Assembly: GCF_007665395.1 (NCBI RefSeq)
Contig: NZ_VDND01000011.1
Coordinates: 119,207-183,206, forward strand
Direction: 5' to 3'
DNA: 64,000 nucleotides
Origin: Pseudomonas oryzihabitans
GTDB taxonomy: Bacteria > Pseudomonadota > Gammaproteobacteria > Pseudomonadales > Pseudomonadaceae
Shown: piece by piece, positions 27,059 to 35,321 of the stretch
Layout: each line of letters opens with the position of its first letter
Numbering within the stretch: the stretch's first letter is position 1
Made by a program: the position numbers and the translations under genes
Notes under the pieces: model-generated
What the model saw: the letters and a program-made list of their open reading frames with translations, nothing else
The model's database searches: none
Told to the model about the DNA's origin: nothing

Positions 27059-28411
27059 TCAGCCAGCGCTCCCCGCGGTGAGCCAGCCTTCGCGCCGGAC
27101 CAGGCGCCAGGCGAGCCCGGCGGAAATCAGTCCGCGCAGCGCCATGAAGGTCAGAAAGGCCAGCCACAGGCCATGGTTGCCGAAGCCACGCAGCAGCCAG
27201 CCGAGCGGCAGGGCCAGCAGGAGTGCCAGGAGCATCGCGTTGCGCATCTCCCGGGCGCGGGTGGCGCCGATGAAGAGGCCGTCCAGCAGGTAGCTGATCA
27301 TGGCGATCAGCGGCAGCAGGGCGAGGTAGGGCAGGTAGGCATGGGCCTCCTGGCGGACGGCGGCGATGTCGCTCTGCAGGGCGACGAAGAGATCGCCGCC
27401 GAGGGCGAAGGCCACGGCGAAGCCGAGGCTGGCCAGCAGCGACCAGCCACCGGCGATCACCAGCACCCGGCGCAGGGTCGCCCCCTCGCGGGCGCCCAGG
27501 GCATGGCCGGCCAGGGCCTCCACCGCGTGGGCGAGGCCGTCCAGGGCGAAGGCGGTGACCAGCAGGCCGTTGAGCAGCAGGGCGTTGACCGCCACCGTGG
27601 TCTCGCCCAACTGGGCGCCCTGGGCGGCGAACAGCAGGAACACCCCCTGCAGCGCCAGGGAGCGGATGAAGATGTCGCGATTGACCGCTAGCAGCGGTCG
27701 CCAGCTGGCGAGCCGGCGCAGGGCCGGGCGGTCGATCTGGCCCGGCCACTGCCGCAGGCGGCGGATCACCAGCCAGAGGCCGAGCAGCATGCCGCTCCAT
27801 TCCGCCAGTACCGAGGCCAGGGCGATGCCCGCCACCCCGGTACCGAGACCGAGCACGAATGCCGTCACCAGCAAGAGATTGAGGGCATTGGTGGCGAGCA
27901 GCAGTACCAGCGGCGTGCGCGCATCCTGGGTGCCGAGCAGCCAGCCGATCACGGCGTAGCTGAGCAGGGCGGCGGGCAGGCCGAGCAGGCGCAGGTGCAG
28001 GAAATGACTGGCCAGTTCGGCGAAGCCGGGATCGAGGCCGAGCCAGGCGAACAGGGGATCCAGCGCCAGGCTGGCGAGTAGCAGCACCAGCAGGGACAGC
28101 CCGGCACCCAGCAGGCCGGCCTGCAGCAGGATCTGGCGCAGGCCGGCACCGTCGCGGCGACCGCTGGCCTGGGCGGCGAAACCGGTGGTACCCATGCGCA
28201 GAAAGGCGAGGATGCCGAGCAGCGCGGTATAGCAGGCACCGCCCATGGCCACCGCGGCGAGCTGGCGGGCCTCCGGCAGATGGCCGGCGATGGCGGTGTC
28301 GACCAGGGTCACCAGCGGCACGCTGAGGTTGGAGAGGATCATCGGCGCGGCCAGTCCCCAGACGCGGCGATGCAGGTCAGGGTGGCGCCAGTCGGCGAGC
28401 AGGGTGGACAT
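27059..28411 (-). CDS. MATE-family efflux transporter (DinF-like)
   Basis: A 450-aa inner-membrane exporter from the ATG at 28411 (MSTLLADWRHPDLHRRVWGLAAPMILSNL). Twelve membrane segments are visible in two similar halves. The first half has TLVDTAIAGHLPEARQLAAVAMG, the conserved MATE block with Asp, and the second has GLAHAVEALAGHALGAREG. MATE proteins exchange sodium or protons for cationic drugs and metabolites; DinF types are the closest match. It is divergent from pxpA. The open frame continues to 28567 but the added part is not conserved. Confidence 0.9.
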   Translation of the reverse strand: MSTLLADWRHPDLHRRVWGLAAPMILSNLSVPLVTLVDTAIAGHLPEARQLAAVAMGGACYTALLGILAFLRMGTTGFAAQASGRRDGAGLRQILLQAGLLGAGLSLLVLLLASLALDPLFAWLGLDPGFAELASHFLHLRLLGLPAALLSYAVIGWLLGTQDARTPLVLLLATNALNLLLVTAFVLGLGTGVAGIALASVLAEWSGMLLGLWLVIRRLRQWPGQIDRPALRRLASWRPLLAVNRDIFIRSLALQGVFLLFAAQGAQLGETTVAVNALLLNGLLVTAFALDGLAHAVEALAGHALGAREGATLRRVLVIAGGWSLLASLGFAVAFALGGDLFVALQSDIAAVRQEAHAYLPYLALLPLIAMISYLLDGLFIGATRAREMRNAMLLALLLALPLGWLLRGFGNHGLWLAFLTFMALRGLISAGLAWRLVRREGWLTAGSAG

Positions 28412-28617
28412 GGGGCAATCGCAGCGGTGGCGGAGGCGCCATTGTAGGGCAGCCGACGCGGGCGGTCCCGTGCCTGTTGCCGGACAGCGTGCAGCGTGCA
28501 GCGCAGCGCGGCGATCGGCCAGCGACGCGAGGTCGCGCCCCACGATCGGCAATCTTTTGTTGGACAAGATCGCCCTGGCTTTCCGACACTCGGGTCCTCG
28601 CCCCTGAGGAACCTGTC

Positions 28618-29364
28618 ATGCCCGCTCGCCTGCTGCTCAATTGCGATTCCGGTGAAAGCTTCGGTGCCTGGACGATGGGCGACGATGCCCACGCCATTCC
28701 CCTGGTCGACCAAGCCAACCTGGCCTGCGGCTTCCATGCCGCCGATCCCCTGACCATGCAGCGCAGCGTCGCGCTGGCGGTCGCGCACGGGGTGCAGATC
28801 GGTGCCCATCCGGCCTATCCCGACCTGGTGGGCTTCGGTCGCCGGCCCCTGGCCTGCACCCCGGCCGAGGTGGAGGCCATGATCCTCTACCAGATCGGCG
28901 CCCTGGACGCCTTCTGCCGGGCGGCGGGCGTGCAGGTCGAGTATGTGAAGCCCCATGGCGCGCTCTACAACGCCCTGGTCCAGGACGATGCCCTGCTGAC
29001 CGCGGCGCTCACCGCCTGCGGCCGCTATCGCCCGGGGCTGCCGCTGATGGTGCTGGCCAAGGCCGACAACGGCCGCGAGCAGCGCCTGGCGGCGGCCGCC
29101 GGGGTACCCCTGTTGCTGGAAGCCTTCGCCGATCGGGCCTACCTGGCCGATGGCGCCCTGGCGCCGCGCGGCCAGGCGGGTGCCGTCCATCACGATCCCG
29201 AGCGCATCCTCGCCCAGGCCCTCGCCATCGCCCGCGGTGAGGCGTTTCCCGGTTTCGCTGGCCAGCCCATGCGCCTGCAGGCGGACAGTCTCTGCGTGCA
29301 CGGCGACAACGCCGAATCCCTGGCGGTGCTGCGGCGCCTGCGCGCGGCGCTGGATGCCCTATGA
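28618..29364 (+). CDS. pxpA: 5-oxoprolinase subunit A (LamB/YcsF family)
   Basis: Part of the PxpABC complex that hydrolyses 5-oxoproline (pyroglutamate) with ATP to glutamate, a detoxification step. ATG at 28618, 248 aa (MPARLLLNCDSGESFGAW). Family motifs are LNCDSGESFG, ANLACGFHAADP, GAHPAYPDLVGFGRR, VKPHGALYN and the C-terminal SLCVHGDN. Stop overlaps the pxpB ATG by 4 bp. The upstream 206 bp separates it from the divergent MATE gene. Confidence 0.94.
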   Translation: MPARLLLNCDSGESFGAWTMGDDAHAIPLVDQANLACGFHAADPLTMQRSVALAVAHGVQIGAHPAYPDLVGFGRRPLACTPAEVEAMILYQIGALDAFCRAAGVQVEYVKPHGALYNALVQDDALLTAALTACGRYRPGLPLMVLAKADNGREQRLAAAAGVPLLLEAFADRAYLADGALAPRGQAGAVHHDPERILAQALAIARGEAFPGFAGQPMRLQADSLCVHGDNAESLAVLRRLRAALDAL

Positions 29365-30038
29365 TCGCCCTCAAGCCCTTCGGCGTCGCGGCGCTGCTGA
29401 TCGAGCTGGCGGAGCACCCGGATGCCCTGCTGCCCCAACGGATCGCCGGTCTGGGGGCGCGGATTCGCCAGGCCTTCGGCACGGCGGTGACCGACCTGGT
29501 GGCGGGTTGGACCAGCCTGCTGGTGCACTACGATCCGCTGCGACTGACCCTGGCCGAGTTGCAGGCCGGGCTGGCGCCCCTGCTGGCCGACTGGCCGGGC
29601 GCGTCCGGTGCTCAACGGGAGGGCCGGCTGCACGAGGTGCCTACGCTCTATCAGGGTCCCGACCTGGCCGAGGTCGCCCAGCGCTGTGGGCTGCGCGAGG
29701 CCGACGTCATCGCCCGGCACAGCGGGCGCGATTACCAAGTGGGGGCGATCGGCTTCATGCCCGGCTTCGCCTTTCTCGGCGAGCTGGACGAACGCCTCGC
29801 ACTGCCCCGGCGCAGCACGCCGCGCACCCGCGTCCCCGCGGGCAGCCTGGCCATCGCCGAGCGCCAGACCGCCGTCTATCCCCAGGCCTCACCCGGTGGC
29901 TGGAATCTCATCGGTCGTTGCCTGTGGCAGGTCTTCGACGCCCAGGCCGAGCCGCCGTGCCTCCTGGCGCCGGGCGACCGGGTGCGCTTCGTGCCGGTGG
30001 ACGAGGCGGTCTTTCGTGCCCAGGGAGGTCAGCCATGA
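29361..30038 (+). CDS. pxpB: 5-oxoprolinase subunit B (KipI family)
   Basis: A 225-aa protein starting at the ATG overlapping pxpA (ATGA). It carries the KipI/AHS1 pattern: TDLVAGWTSLLVHYDP at the N-terminus, then YQVGAIGFMPGFAFLGELDERLALPRRSTPRTRVPAGSLAIA and GGWNLIGR. It probably binds PxpC to form the kinase part of oxoprolinase. Stop overlaps pxpC. Confidence 0.93.
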   Translation: MIALKPFGVAALLIELAEHPDALLPQRIAGLGARIRQAFGTAVTDLVAGWTSLLVHYDPLRLTLAELQAGLAPLLADWPGASGAQREGRLHEVPTLYQGPDLAEVAQRCGLREADVIARHSGRDYQVGAIGFMPGFAFLGELDERLALPRRSTPRTRVPAGSLAIAERQTAVYPQASPGGWNLIGRCLWQVFDAQAEPPCLLAPGDRVRFVPVDEAVFRAQGGQP

Positions 30039-30967
30039 GCGGTCTGCAAGTCATCAAGCCCGGTCCCCTGAGCCTGCTGCAGGATCTGGGTCGCCAGGGC
30101 TGGCAGCACCTGGGCGTCGCCCCTGCCGGACCCATGGACGGCCATGCCGCGCGCTGGGCCAATCACCTGCTGGGCAACCCCATGGCGGCGCCGTTGCTGG
30201 AGATCGCCCTGGGCGGCGCCGAATTCGCGGTGGAGACCGACACCTGGCTGGCCCTGACTGGCGCCCCGCTGGAGGCGCGGCTGGACGGTGAGACGCAGCC
30301 GCCCTGGTCGTGCTTTCCAGTGAAGGCCGGACAGTGCCTGCGGCTGGGCTTCGCCCAGGCCGGCCAGCGCGCCTACCTGGCGGCCGCTGGCGGCGGCTTC
30401 CAGGTGCCGCCGACCCTGGGGAGCGTCGCCAGCAACCGCCGTGAGGGCCTGGGCGGCCCGGACGGCAGCGGCGCTGCCCTGCTGCCGGGGCAGCGGCTGG
30501 ACTGTGCCGCGGTAGGCGAGCTGCGTGCGCGCCGGCGCGGGCCGGCGGCGCGCTTCGTGCCGGACTGTCGCGCGGTGCCGACCCTGCGGGTGATCTTCGG
30601 CGGCGATGCCGCGGCCTTCGGCGCCGAGCAGCGCCAGCGGCTCTGCGCGCAGCCCTGGCGGATCAGCCCGCAATCCGATCGCATGGGCATCCGCCTGGCC
30701 GGAACCTTGCCCCTGGTACCGCCCCGCCGCCAGTGGTCGCTGGGCGTGGTGACCGGCGCCATCCAGGTCCCGCCCGATGGCCAGCCCATCGTGCTCATGG
30801 CCGATCGCCAGACCATGGGCGGCTATCCGCTGCTGGGCTTCATCCATCCGCTGGACCTGGCGCGCCTGGCCCAGTGCCCGGCCCATCACGAGGTGCGCTT
30901 CGCCCCGGTGGAATTGGCCGACGCCCAGGCCGAGTGGCGGCGGTTCCTCGCCTTCTTCGGCGGGTGA
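30035..30967 (+). CDS. pxpC: 5-oxoprolinase subunit C (biotin-dependent-carboxyltransferase-like, KipA family)
   Basis: A 310-aa protein from the ATG at 30035, overlapping pxpB by 4 bp. It opens MSGLQVIKPGPLSLLQDLGRQGW, with the AHS2 blocks GVAPAGPMDGHAARWANHLLGNP, GAALLPGQRL, SDRMGIRLAG and VLMADRQTMGGYP. It completes the pxpABC operon; a short inverted repeat (31029-31036 with 31047-31054) follows and may end transcription. Confidence 0.94.
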   Translation: MSGLQVIKPGPLSLLQDLGRQGWQHLGVAPAGPMDGHAARWANHLLGNPMAAPLLEIALGGAEFAVETDTWLALTGAPLEARLDGETQPPWSCFPVKAGQCLRLGFAQAGQRAYLAAAGGGFQVPPTLGSVASNRREGLGGPDGSGAALLPGQRLDCAAVGELRARRRGPAARFVPDCRAVPTLRVIFGGDAAAFGAEQRQRLCAQPWRISPQSDRMGIRLAGTLPLVPPRRQWSLGVVTGAIQVPPDGQPIVLMADRQTMGGYPLLGFIHPLDLARLAQCPAHHEVRFAPVELADAQAEWRRFLAFFGG

Positions 30968-31116
30968 GGACGCAGTCGGTCACGCGGGAGGAATCTTGTC
31001 CGCTTCGATGAGTCGCACGCTCAGGGACGACGCCGACTTCCCTTTCTCGGCGTCTGGCTTGAAACTTGCGTCACACGTCCCCCGTGACGACCGACAAGAA
31101 GGAGCTGGAACCGGCG

Positions 31117-32007
31117 ATGAAAACTCCCAAACGCATCGAGCCGCTGATCGAGGACGGCTTGGTCGATGAGGTGATACGGCCCCTGATGAGTGGCAAGGAG
31201 GCAGCGGTCTACGTGGTGCGTTGCGGCAGTCAGGTACGGTGCGCCAAGGTCTACAAGGAAGCCGACAAGCGCAGCTTCCGCCAGGCCGCCGAGTACCAGG
31301 AGGGGCGCAAGGTCCGTGGTAGTCGGGAAAATCGGGCCATGGCCAAGGGCTCCAGGTTCGGTCGGCGCGAACGCGAGGACAACTGGCAGAACGCCGAGGT
31401 GACGGCGCTCTATCGCCTGGCCGATGCCGGGGTGCGGGTGCCCAAGCCCCACGACTTCCTCGATGGCGTGCTGCTGATGGATCTGGTCACCGACGGCAAC
31501 GGCGAGGCCGCGCCGCGCCTCAACGACGTGACCCTCACCGCCGAGGAGGCGCTGCGCTACCACGAGCTGATGATCGGCCAGATCGTGCGCATGCTCTGCG
31601 CCGGCCTGGTTCATGGCGACCTGTCCGAATTCAACGTGCTGCTGGCCGAGGACGGGCCGGTGATCATCGACCTGCCCCAGGCGGTGGACGCCGCCGGCAA
31701 CAACCACGCCTTTCGCCTGCTGGCACGGGACGTGGAGAACATGGCGCTGTACTTCGGCCGGTTCGCCCCGGAACTCCGCACGACGCGCTATGCACCGGAA
31801 ATGTGGGCGCTGTTCGAGAAGGGCGAGCTGTTCGCCAATACCCGCCTGACCGGCGAGTTCGTCGAGCGGGAGGGACAGGCCGACGTCAAGGCGGTGATGC
31901 GCGAGATCGAGGCGGCCCGGCGTGACGAGGAGCGCCGCCAGGCGGCGCGCCGCGAGCAGGACGAGCCCAGCGGGCGTGAGGAGCCGCCGCCGCCCTGGCT
32001 AAGCTGA
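31117..32007 (+). CDS. RIO-type serine/threonine protein kinase
   Basis: A 296-aa protein from the ATG at 31117 (MKTPKRIEPLIEDGLVDEVIRPL); an in-frame GTG lies 11 codons upstream. RIO1-like features are the glycine/lysine region SGKEAAVYVVRCGSQVRCAKVYK, the catalytic loop HGDLSEFNVLL and the metal-binding IIDLPQAVD. The C-terminus is charged (DEERRQAARREQDEPS) and may be disordered. Bacterial RIO kinases are little studied; no substrate is suggested by the context. It sits between pxpABC and the ferritin gene, with about 150 bp and 120 bp gaps. Confidence 0.9.
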   Translation: MKTPKRIEPLIEDGLVDEVIRPLMSGKEAAVYVVRCGSQVRCAKVYKEADKRSFRQAAEYQEGRKVRGSRENRAMAKGSRFGRREREDNWQNAEVTALYRLADAGVRVPKPHDFLDGVLLMDLVTDGNGEAAPRLNDVTLTAEEALRYHELMIGQIVRMLCAGLVHGDLSEFNVLLAEDGPVIIDLPQAVDAAGNNHAFRLLARDVENMALYFGRFAPELRTTRYAPEMWALFEKGELFANTRLTGEFVEREGQADVKAVMREIEAARRDEERRQAARREQDEPSGREEPPPPWLS

Positions 32008-32127
32008 TCGTGAAGCAGAACGATTAGCGCTGCGATGAGACGAACGGCCCCAGTGGTCGGCCGATGAACGGCGCTGGTCGGGCAGGGGCGCGTTAAACTG
32101 GGCGCTAAATAGCCAAGGACTCTCTCC

Positions 32128-32625
32128 ATGCAAGGCCATCCGGACGTCATCAACTACCTCAACCAGCTGCTGCGCGGCGAGCTGGCGGCGCGCGACCAGT
32201 ACTTCATCCACTCGCGGATGTACGAGGACTGGGGCCTGATGCGCCTGTACGAGCGGATCGGCCACGAGATGGAGGAGGAGACCCAGCACGCCGATGCCCT
32301 GCTGCGGCGCATTCTCTTCCTGGAAGGCACGCCGGACATGAGACCCAACGCCATCACCGTGGGCCAGACCGTGCCCGAGATGCTGCGGGCCGACCTGGCG
32401 CTGGAGTACGAGGTGCGCGAGGCCCTGGCCCAGGGCGTGGCGCTGTGCAACCAGCACAAGGACTTCGTCACCCGCGAGATCCTGGTGGTCCAGCTCGAGG
32501 ACACCGAGGAAGACCATGCCTACTGGCTGGAGCAGCAGCTCGGGCTGATCGACAAGATCGGCCTGCAGAATTACCTGCAGTCGCAGATGAAAGGCGGCTC
32601 CACGCCCCACGGCACCGGGCTGTAG
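32128..32625 (+). CDS. ftnA: Bacterioferritin-family iron storage protein lacking the haem ligand (FtnA-like)
   Basis: A 165-aa four-helix-bundle protein that oxidises and stores iron in a 24-subunit shell. ATG at 32128 (MQGHPDVINYLNQLL). Ferroxidase ligands are E18, Y25, E51, H54 and the helix-D EExH motif (TEEDHAYWLEQQLG). The position of the haem-ligating Met52 of true bacterioferritins is Thr (EEETQHAD), so haem binding is not expected; this matches the P. aeruginosa protein first called BfrA and later FtnA. It converges with the sensor-kinase gene. Confidence 0.85.
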   Translation: MQGHPDVINYLNQLLRGELAARDQYFIHSRMYEDWGLMRLYERIGHEMEEETQHADALLRRILFLEGTPDMRPNAITVGQTVPEMLRADLALEYEVREALAQGVALCNQHKDFVTREILVVQLEDTEEDHAYWLEQQLGLIDKIGLQNYLQSQMKGGSTPHGTGL

Positions 32626-32654
32626 GACACTGGCCCGGCGTGCCTGAGCGCCGG

Positions 32655-35222
32655 TCAGTGGCCGCGGGCGTCGTCGGCGGCGGCGCGCGGTAGATAGAGC
32701 GAGATGCAGGTGCCGGCGCCCGGCTGGGTGTCGACCTGGATCTGGCCGCCGGACTGGTGCACGAAGCCGTGCACCATGGACAGCCCCAGGCCCGTGCCCT
32801 GGCCGGGTGGCTTGGTGGTGAAGAAGGGGTCGAAGATCCGCTCCCGGATGTCCGGCGGGATACCGGTCCCGGTATCCCGCACCTGAACCCTGATGTAATC
32901 GCCCGCGGGCAGGCCCTCCGGCCGGTCGGCAGCTGCCTGCGGCAGATTGGCGGTGGCCAGCACCAACTGGCCGCCCTGGGGCATGGCATCGCGGGCATTG
33001 ATCGCCAGGTTGAGCAGGGCGCTTTCCAGTTGCACCGCGTCGATCACCGAAGGCCAGAGCCGCTCCGCCGGTCGCGCCTGGACCTCGATCGCCGGTCCGA
33101 CGCTGCGCCGGATCAACTCTTCCATGGCCAGCATCAGTTCGTTCACGTCGGTGGGCTTGGGTTCCAGGGTCTGGCGGCGGGAAAACGCCAGCAGGCGCTG
33201 GGTCAGGGAGGCGGCGCGCGCCGCATAGGCCTGGGCGCCGCCGAGCAGCCGGTCGAGCTGGTCGGTGCGCTGCTGGTGCAGCCGGCGTTCGATCAGCTCC
33301 AGGCTGCCGATGATTCCGGCCAGCAGGTTGTTGAAGTCGTGGGCGATCCCGCCGGTCAGCTGGCCGATGGCTTCCATCTTCTGCGCCTGGTGCAGCGCCT
33401 GCTGGGCCTGGGTCAGCTCGGCGGTACGCGCGGCGACACGCTGTTCGAGGGTCTCGTTGGCGGTACGCACCGCCTGGAACAACTGGGCCTGCTCGATGGC
33501 CAGCGCGGCGCGCGCGGCCAGGGCGGCCATCAGGCGTTCGTGGCGGGCGTTAAAACGACCCGGCTCGGGATGGCCGAAGAAGAGTCCGCCCAGCACCGCG
33601 CCGCTGCGGGCGACCACGGACACGGCCAGGTAGCTGCGCACGGGCAGGTGCCCCGCGGTCAGCCCCTGGTGCTGGGAAGAGCGGCCATAACGAGGGTCGG
33701 CGGCCACGTCGTCGGTGCGCAGTACGCTCGCGCTGCCCAGGGTCGGTGCGAACAGGGCGGTGGCAGTGGGTCCGTCGAGGTGCTCGAGGGCCGCGCGATC
33801 GGTGCCCGACAGGGTGAGGAGTTGCAGCGTACCGCCGTGCTCGGCGTGGCGCTGGTCGAAGTAGGCGCCGAAGCGGGCACCGGTCAGCTCGACACCGGCG
33901 TCGGTCACGGTTTGCACCAGGTGCGCCAGATCCAGCTGGCTGGCCAGCTCCGTATCGATGCGCTTGAGCGCTTCCAGGGTGCGGGTTTCTTCGCGCAACT
34001 CGGCTTCGGCCCGCTTGCGGTCGCTGATGTCGACGATGAATTCGAAGGTGCTGCCGTCAGGCAGGCGCTTGGCCGCCACCAGGGCCCAGCCGACCGAGCC
34101 ATCGCGGCGCTGGTAGCTGCGTTCGTCGGGTGGCAACTGGTCGTCGGCGCAACGCAGGGCCGGCGCCGGCCAGGCGATGCGGCCCCGCTGCAGGTCCTGC
34201 TGATCATGCCCACTCATGCGCAGGAAGGCATCGTTGGCATCGATCAGCCGCCCCTCGGCGTCGAAGCAGAGGGCACCCACCGTCTCGATCTCGAGGGCGG
34301 TGCGGAAGCGTCTTTCGCTGGCTTCGAGGGCGGCGCGGGCCAGGTGGGCCTCGGTGACGTCCTGGCCCTGGCAGAAGATGCCGATCACCTGGCCGGCTTC
34401 GTCGGTCAGGGGTTCGTAGATGAAGTCCAGATAGAGCGTACGTACCGGCTCGCCCTGGCTTTCCAGGCGCAACGGGGTCCGCTCGGCGACGAAGCGCCGG
34501 CCGCTCTGGTAGACCTGCTCGAGCAACTCGAAATAGCCCTGGTTCTGCAGTTCGGGGAAGACCGTGCGCACCGCATGCCCCTCGAAGTCGCGCTCCCCGA
34601 ACAGCCGGCGAAAGGCGACGTTGACGAAGTCGAACACGTGTTCCGGGCCGCGCACGATGGCGACGAAGCCTGGCGCCTGCTCGAACATCCGCCGCTGGCG
34701 GGCGGCGTCGGCGGCGCGGCGGCGTTCGTCGAGGATGCGCTGGGTGGTCTCGTGACCCTGGTTGAAGATGCCGGCGATCTCGCCGCCTTCACCGCGGATG
34801 GCGGTGAAGCTGTAGTTCCAGTAGGTCTCGCGGACCACGCCCTGGCGGACCATGGGCAGTAGCTGGTCGAAGGCGGAGAAGCCCTGGCCGCTGCTCATGA
34901 CCTCGGCGAATTGCGGTCCGACCACCGGCCAGATGTCCTGCCAGACCTCCTGGGCGGGCCGGCCGAGCGCCCAGGGATGGCGCTCGGCAGGGATGGGTGC
35001 CCAGGCGTCGTTGTACAGCAGCAGCAGCTCGGGGCCCCAGTAGATGGCGGTGGGGAAGCTCGAATTCAGGCAGATGCTGAGCGCGGATTTCAACGACTGC
35101 GGCCAGCCCGCAGGCTCCCCGAGCGGTGATTCCGACCAATCGTGGGCGCGCAGGCGCGCGCCCATCTCGCCGCCCCCGGCGAGAAAGTCCAGTTCGTTCC
35201 AGTCGGCAAGCTCCGCTGCCAT
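32655..35222 (-). CDS. Multi-sensor histidine kinase (PAS, PAS, PAS, GAF, HisKA, HATPase)
   Basis: An 855-aa, apparently soluble kinase from the ATG at 35222. Domains in order: an N-terminal PAS-like domain opening around LNSSFPTAIYWGPELLLLYND (residues 50-165), a PAS domain (FEQAPGFVAIVRGP, about 180-300), a third PAS (RFRTALEIETVGALCFDAEG, about 305-410) and a GAF domain (about 420-575). Then come a coiled coil, HisKA with H628 in GGIAHDFNNLL, and HATPase boxes NLAINARDAM, DTGTGIPPDI and GTGLGLSMVHG. There is no membrane segment and no receiver domain. A partner response regulator is not in the window. It lies 99 bp downstream of the DedA-PAP2 gene. Confidence 0.9.
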   Translation of the reverse strand: MAAELADWNELDFLAGGGEMGARLRAHDWSESPLGEPAGWPQSLKSALSICLNSSFPTAIYWGPELLLLYNDAWAPIPAERHPWALGRPAQEVWQDIWPVVGPQFAEVMSSGQGFSAFDQLLPMVRQGVVRETYWNYSFTAIRGEGGEIAGIFNQGHETTQRILDERRRAADAARQRRMFEQAPGFVAIVRGPEHVFDFVNVAFRRLFGERDFEGHAVRTVFPELQNQGYFELLEQVYQSGRRFVAERTPLRLESQGEPVRTLYLDFIYEPLTDEAGQVIGIFCQGQDVTEAHLARAALEASERRFRTALEIETVGALCFDAEGRLIDANDAFLRMSGHDQQDLQRGRIAWPAPALRCADDQLPPDERSYQRRDGSVGWALVAAKRLPDGSTFEFIVDISDRKRAEAELREETRTLEALKRIDTELASQLDLAHLVQTVTDAGVELTGARFGAYFDQRHAEHGGTLQLLTLSGTDRAALEHLDGPTATALFAPTLGSASVLRTDDVAADPRYGRSSQHQGLTAGHLPVRSYLAVSVVARSGAVLGGLFFGHPEPGRFNARHERLMAALAARAALAIEQAQLFQAVRTANETLEQRVAARTAELTQAQQALHQAQKMEAIGQLTGGIAHDFNNLLAGIIGSLELIERRLHQQRTDQLDRLLGGAQAYAARAASLTQRLLAFSRRQTLEPKPTDVNELMLAMEELIRRSVGPAIEVQARPAERLWPSVIDAVQLESALLNLAINARDAMPQGGQLVLATANLPQAAADRPEGLPAGDYIRVQVRDTGTGIPPDIRERIFDPFFTTKPPGQGTGLGLSMVHGFVHQSGGQIQVDTQPGAGTCISLYLPRAAADDARGH

Positions 35223-35321
35223 TACCCGCCTCTCTCAGCTACCTCTGCCGTTCAAGGCGTTCTGACCACAATCGAGGCGGAACTGCAGGACCGCCACGAT
35301 ATATTTCGTTCCGCTTACCGC

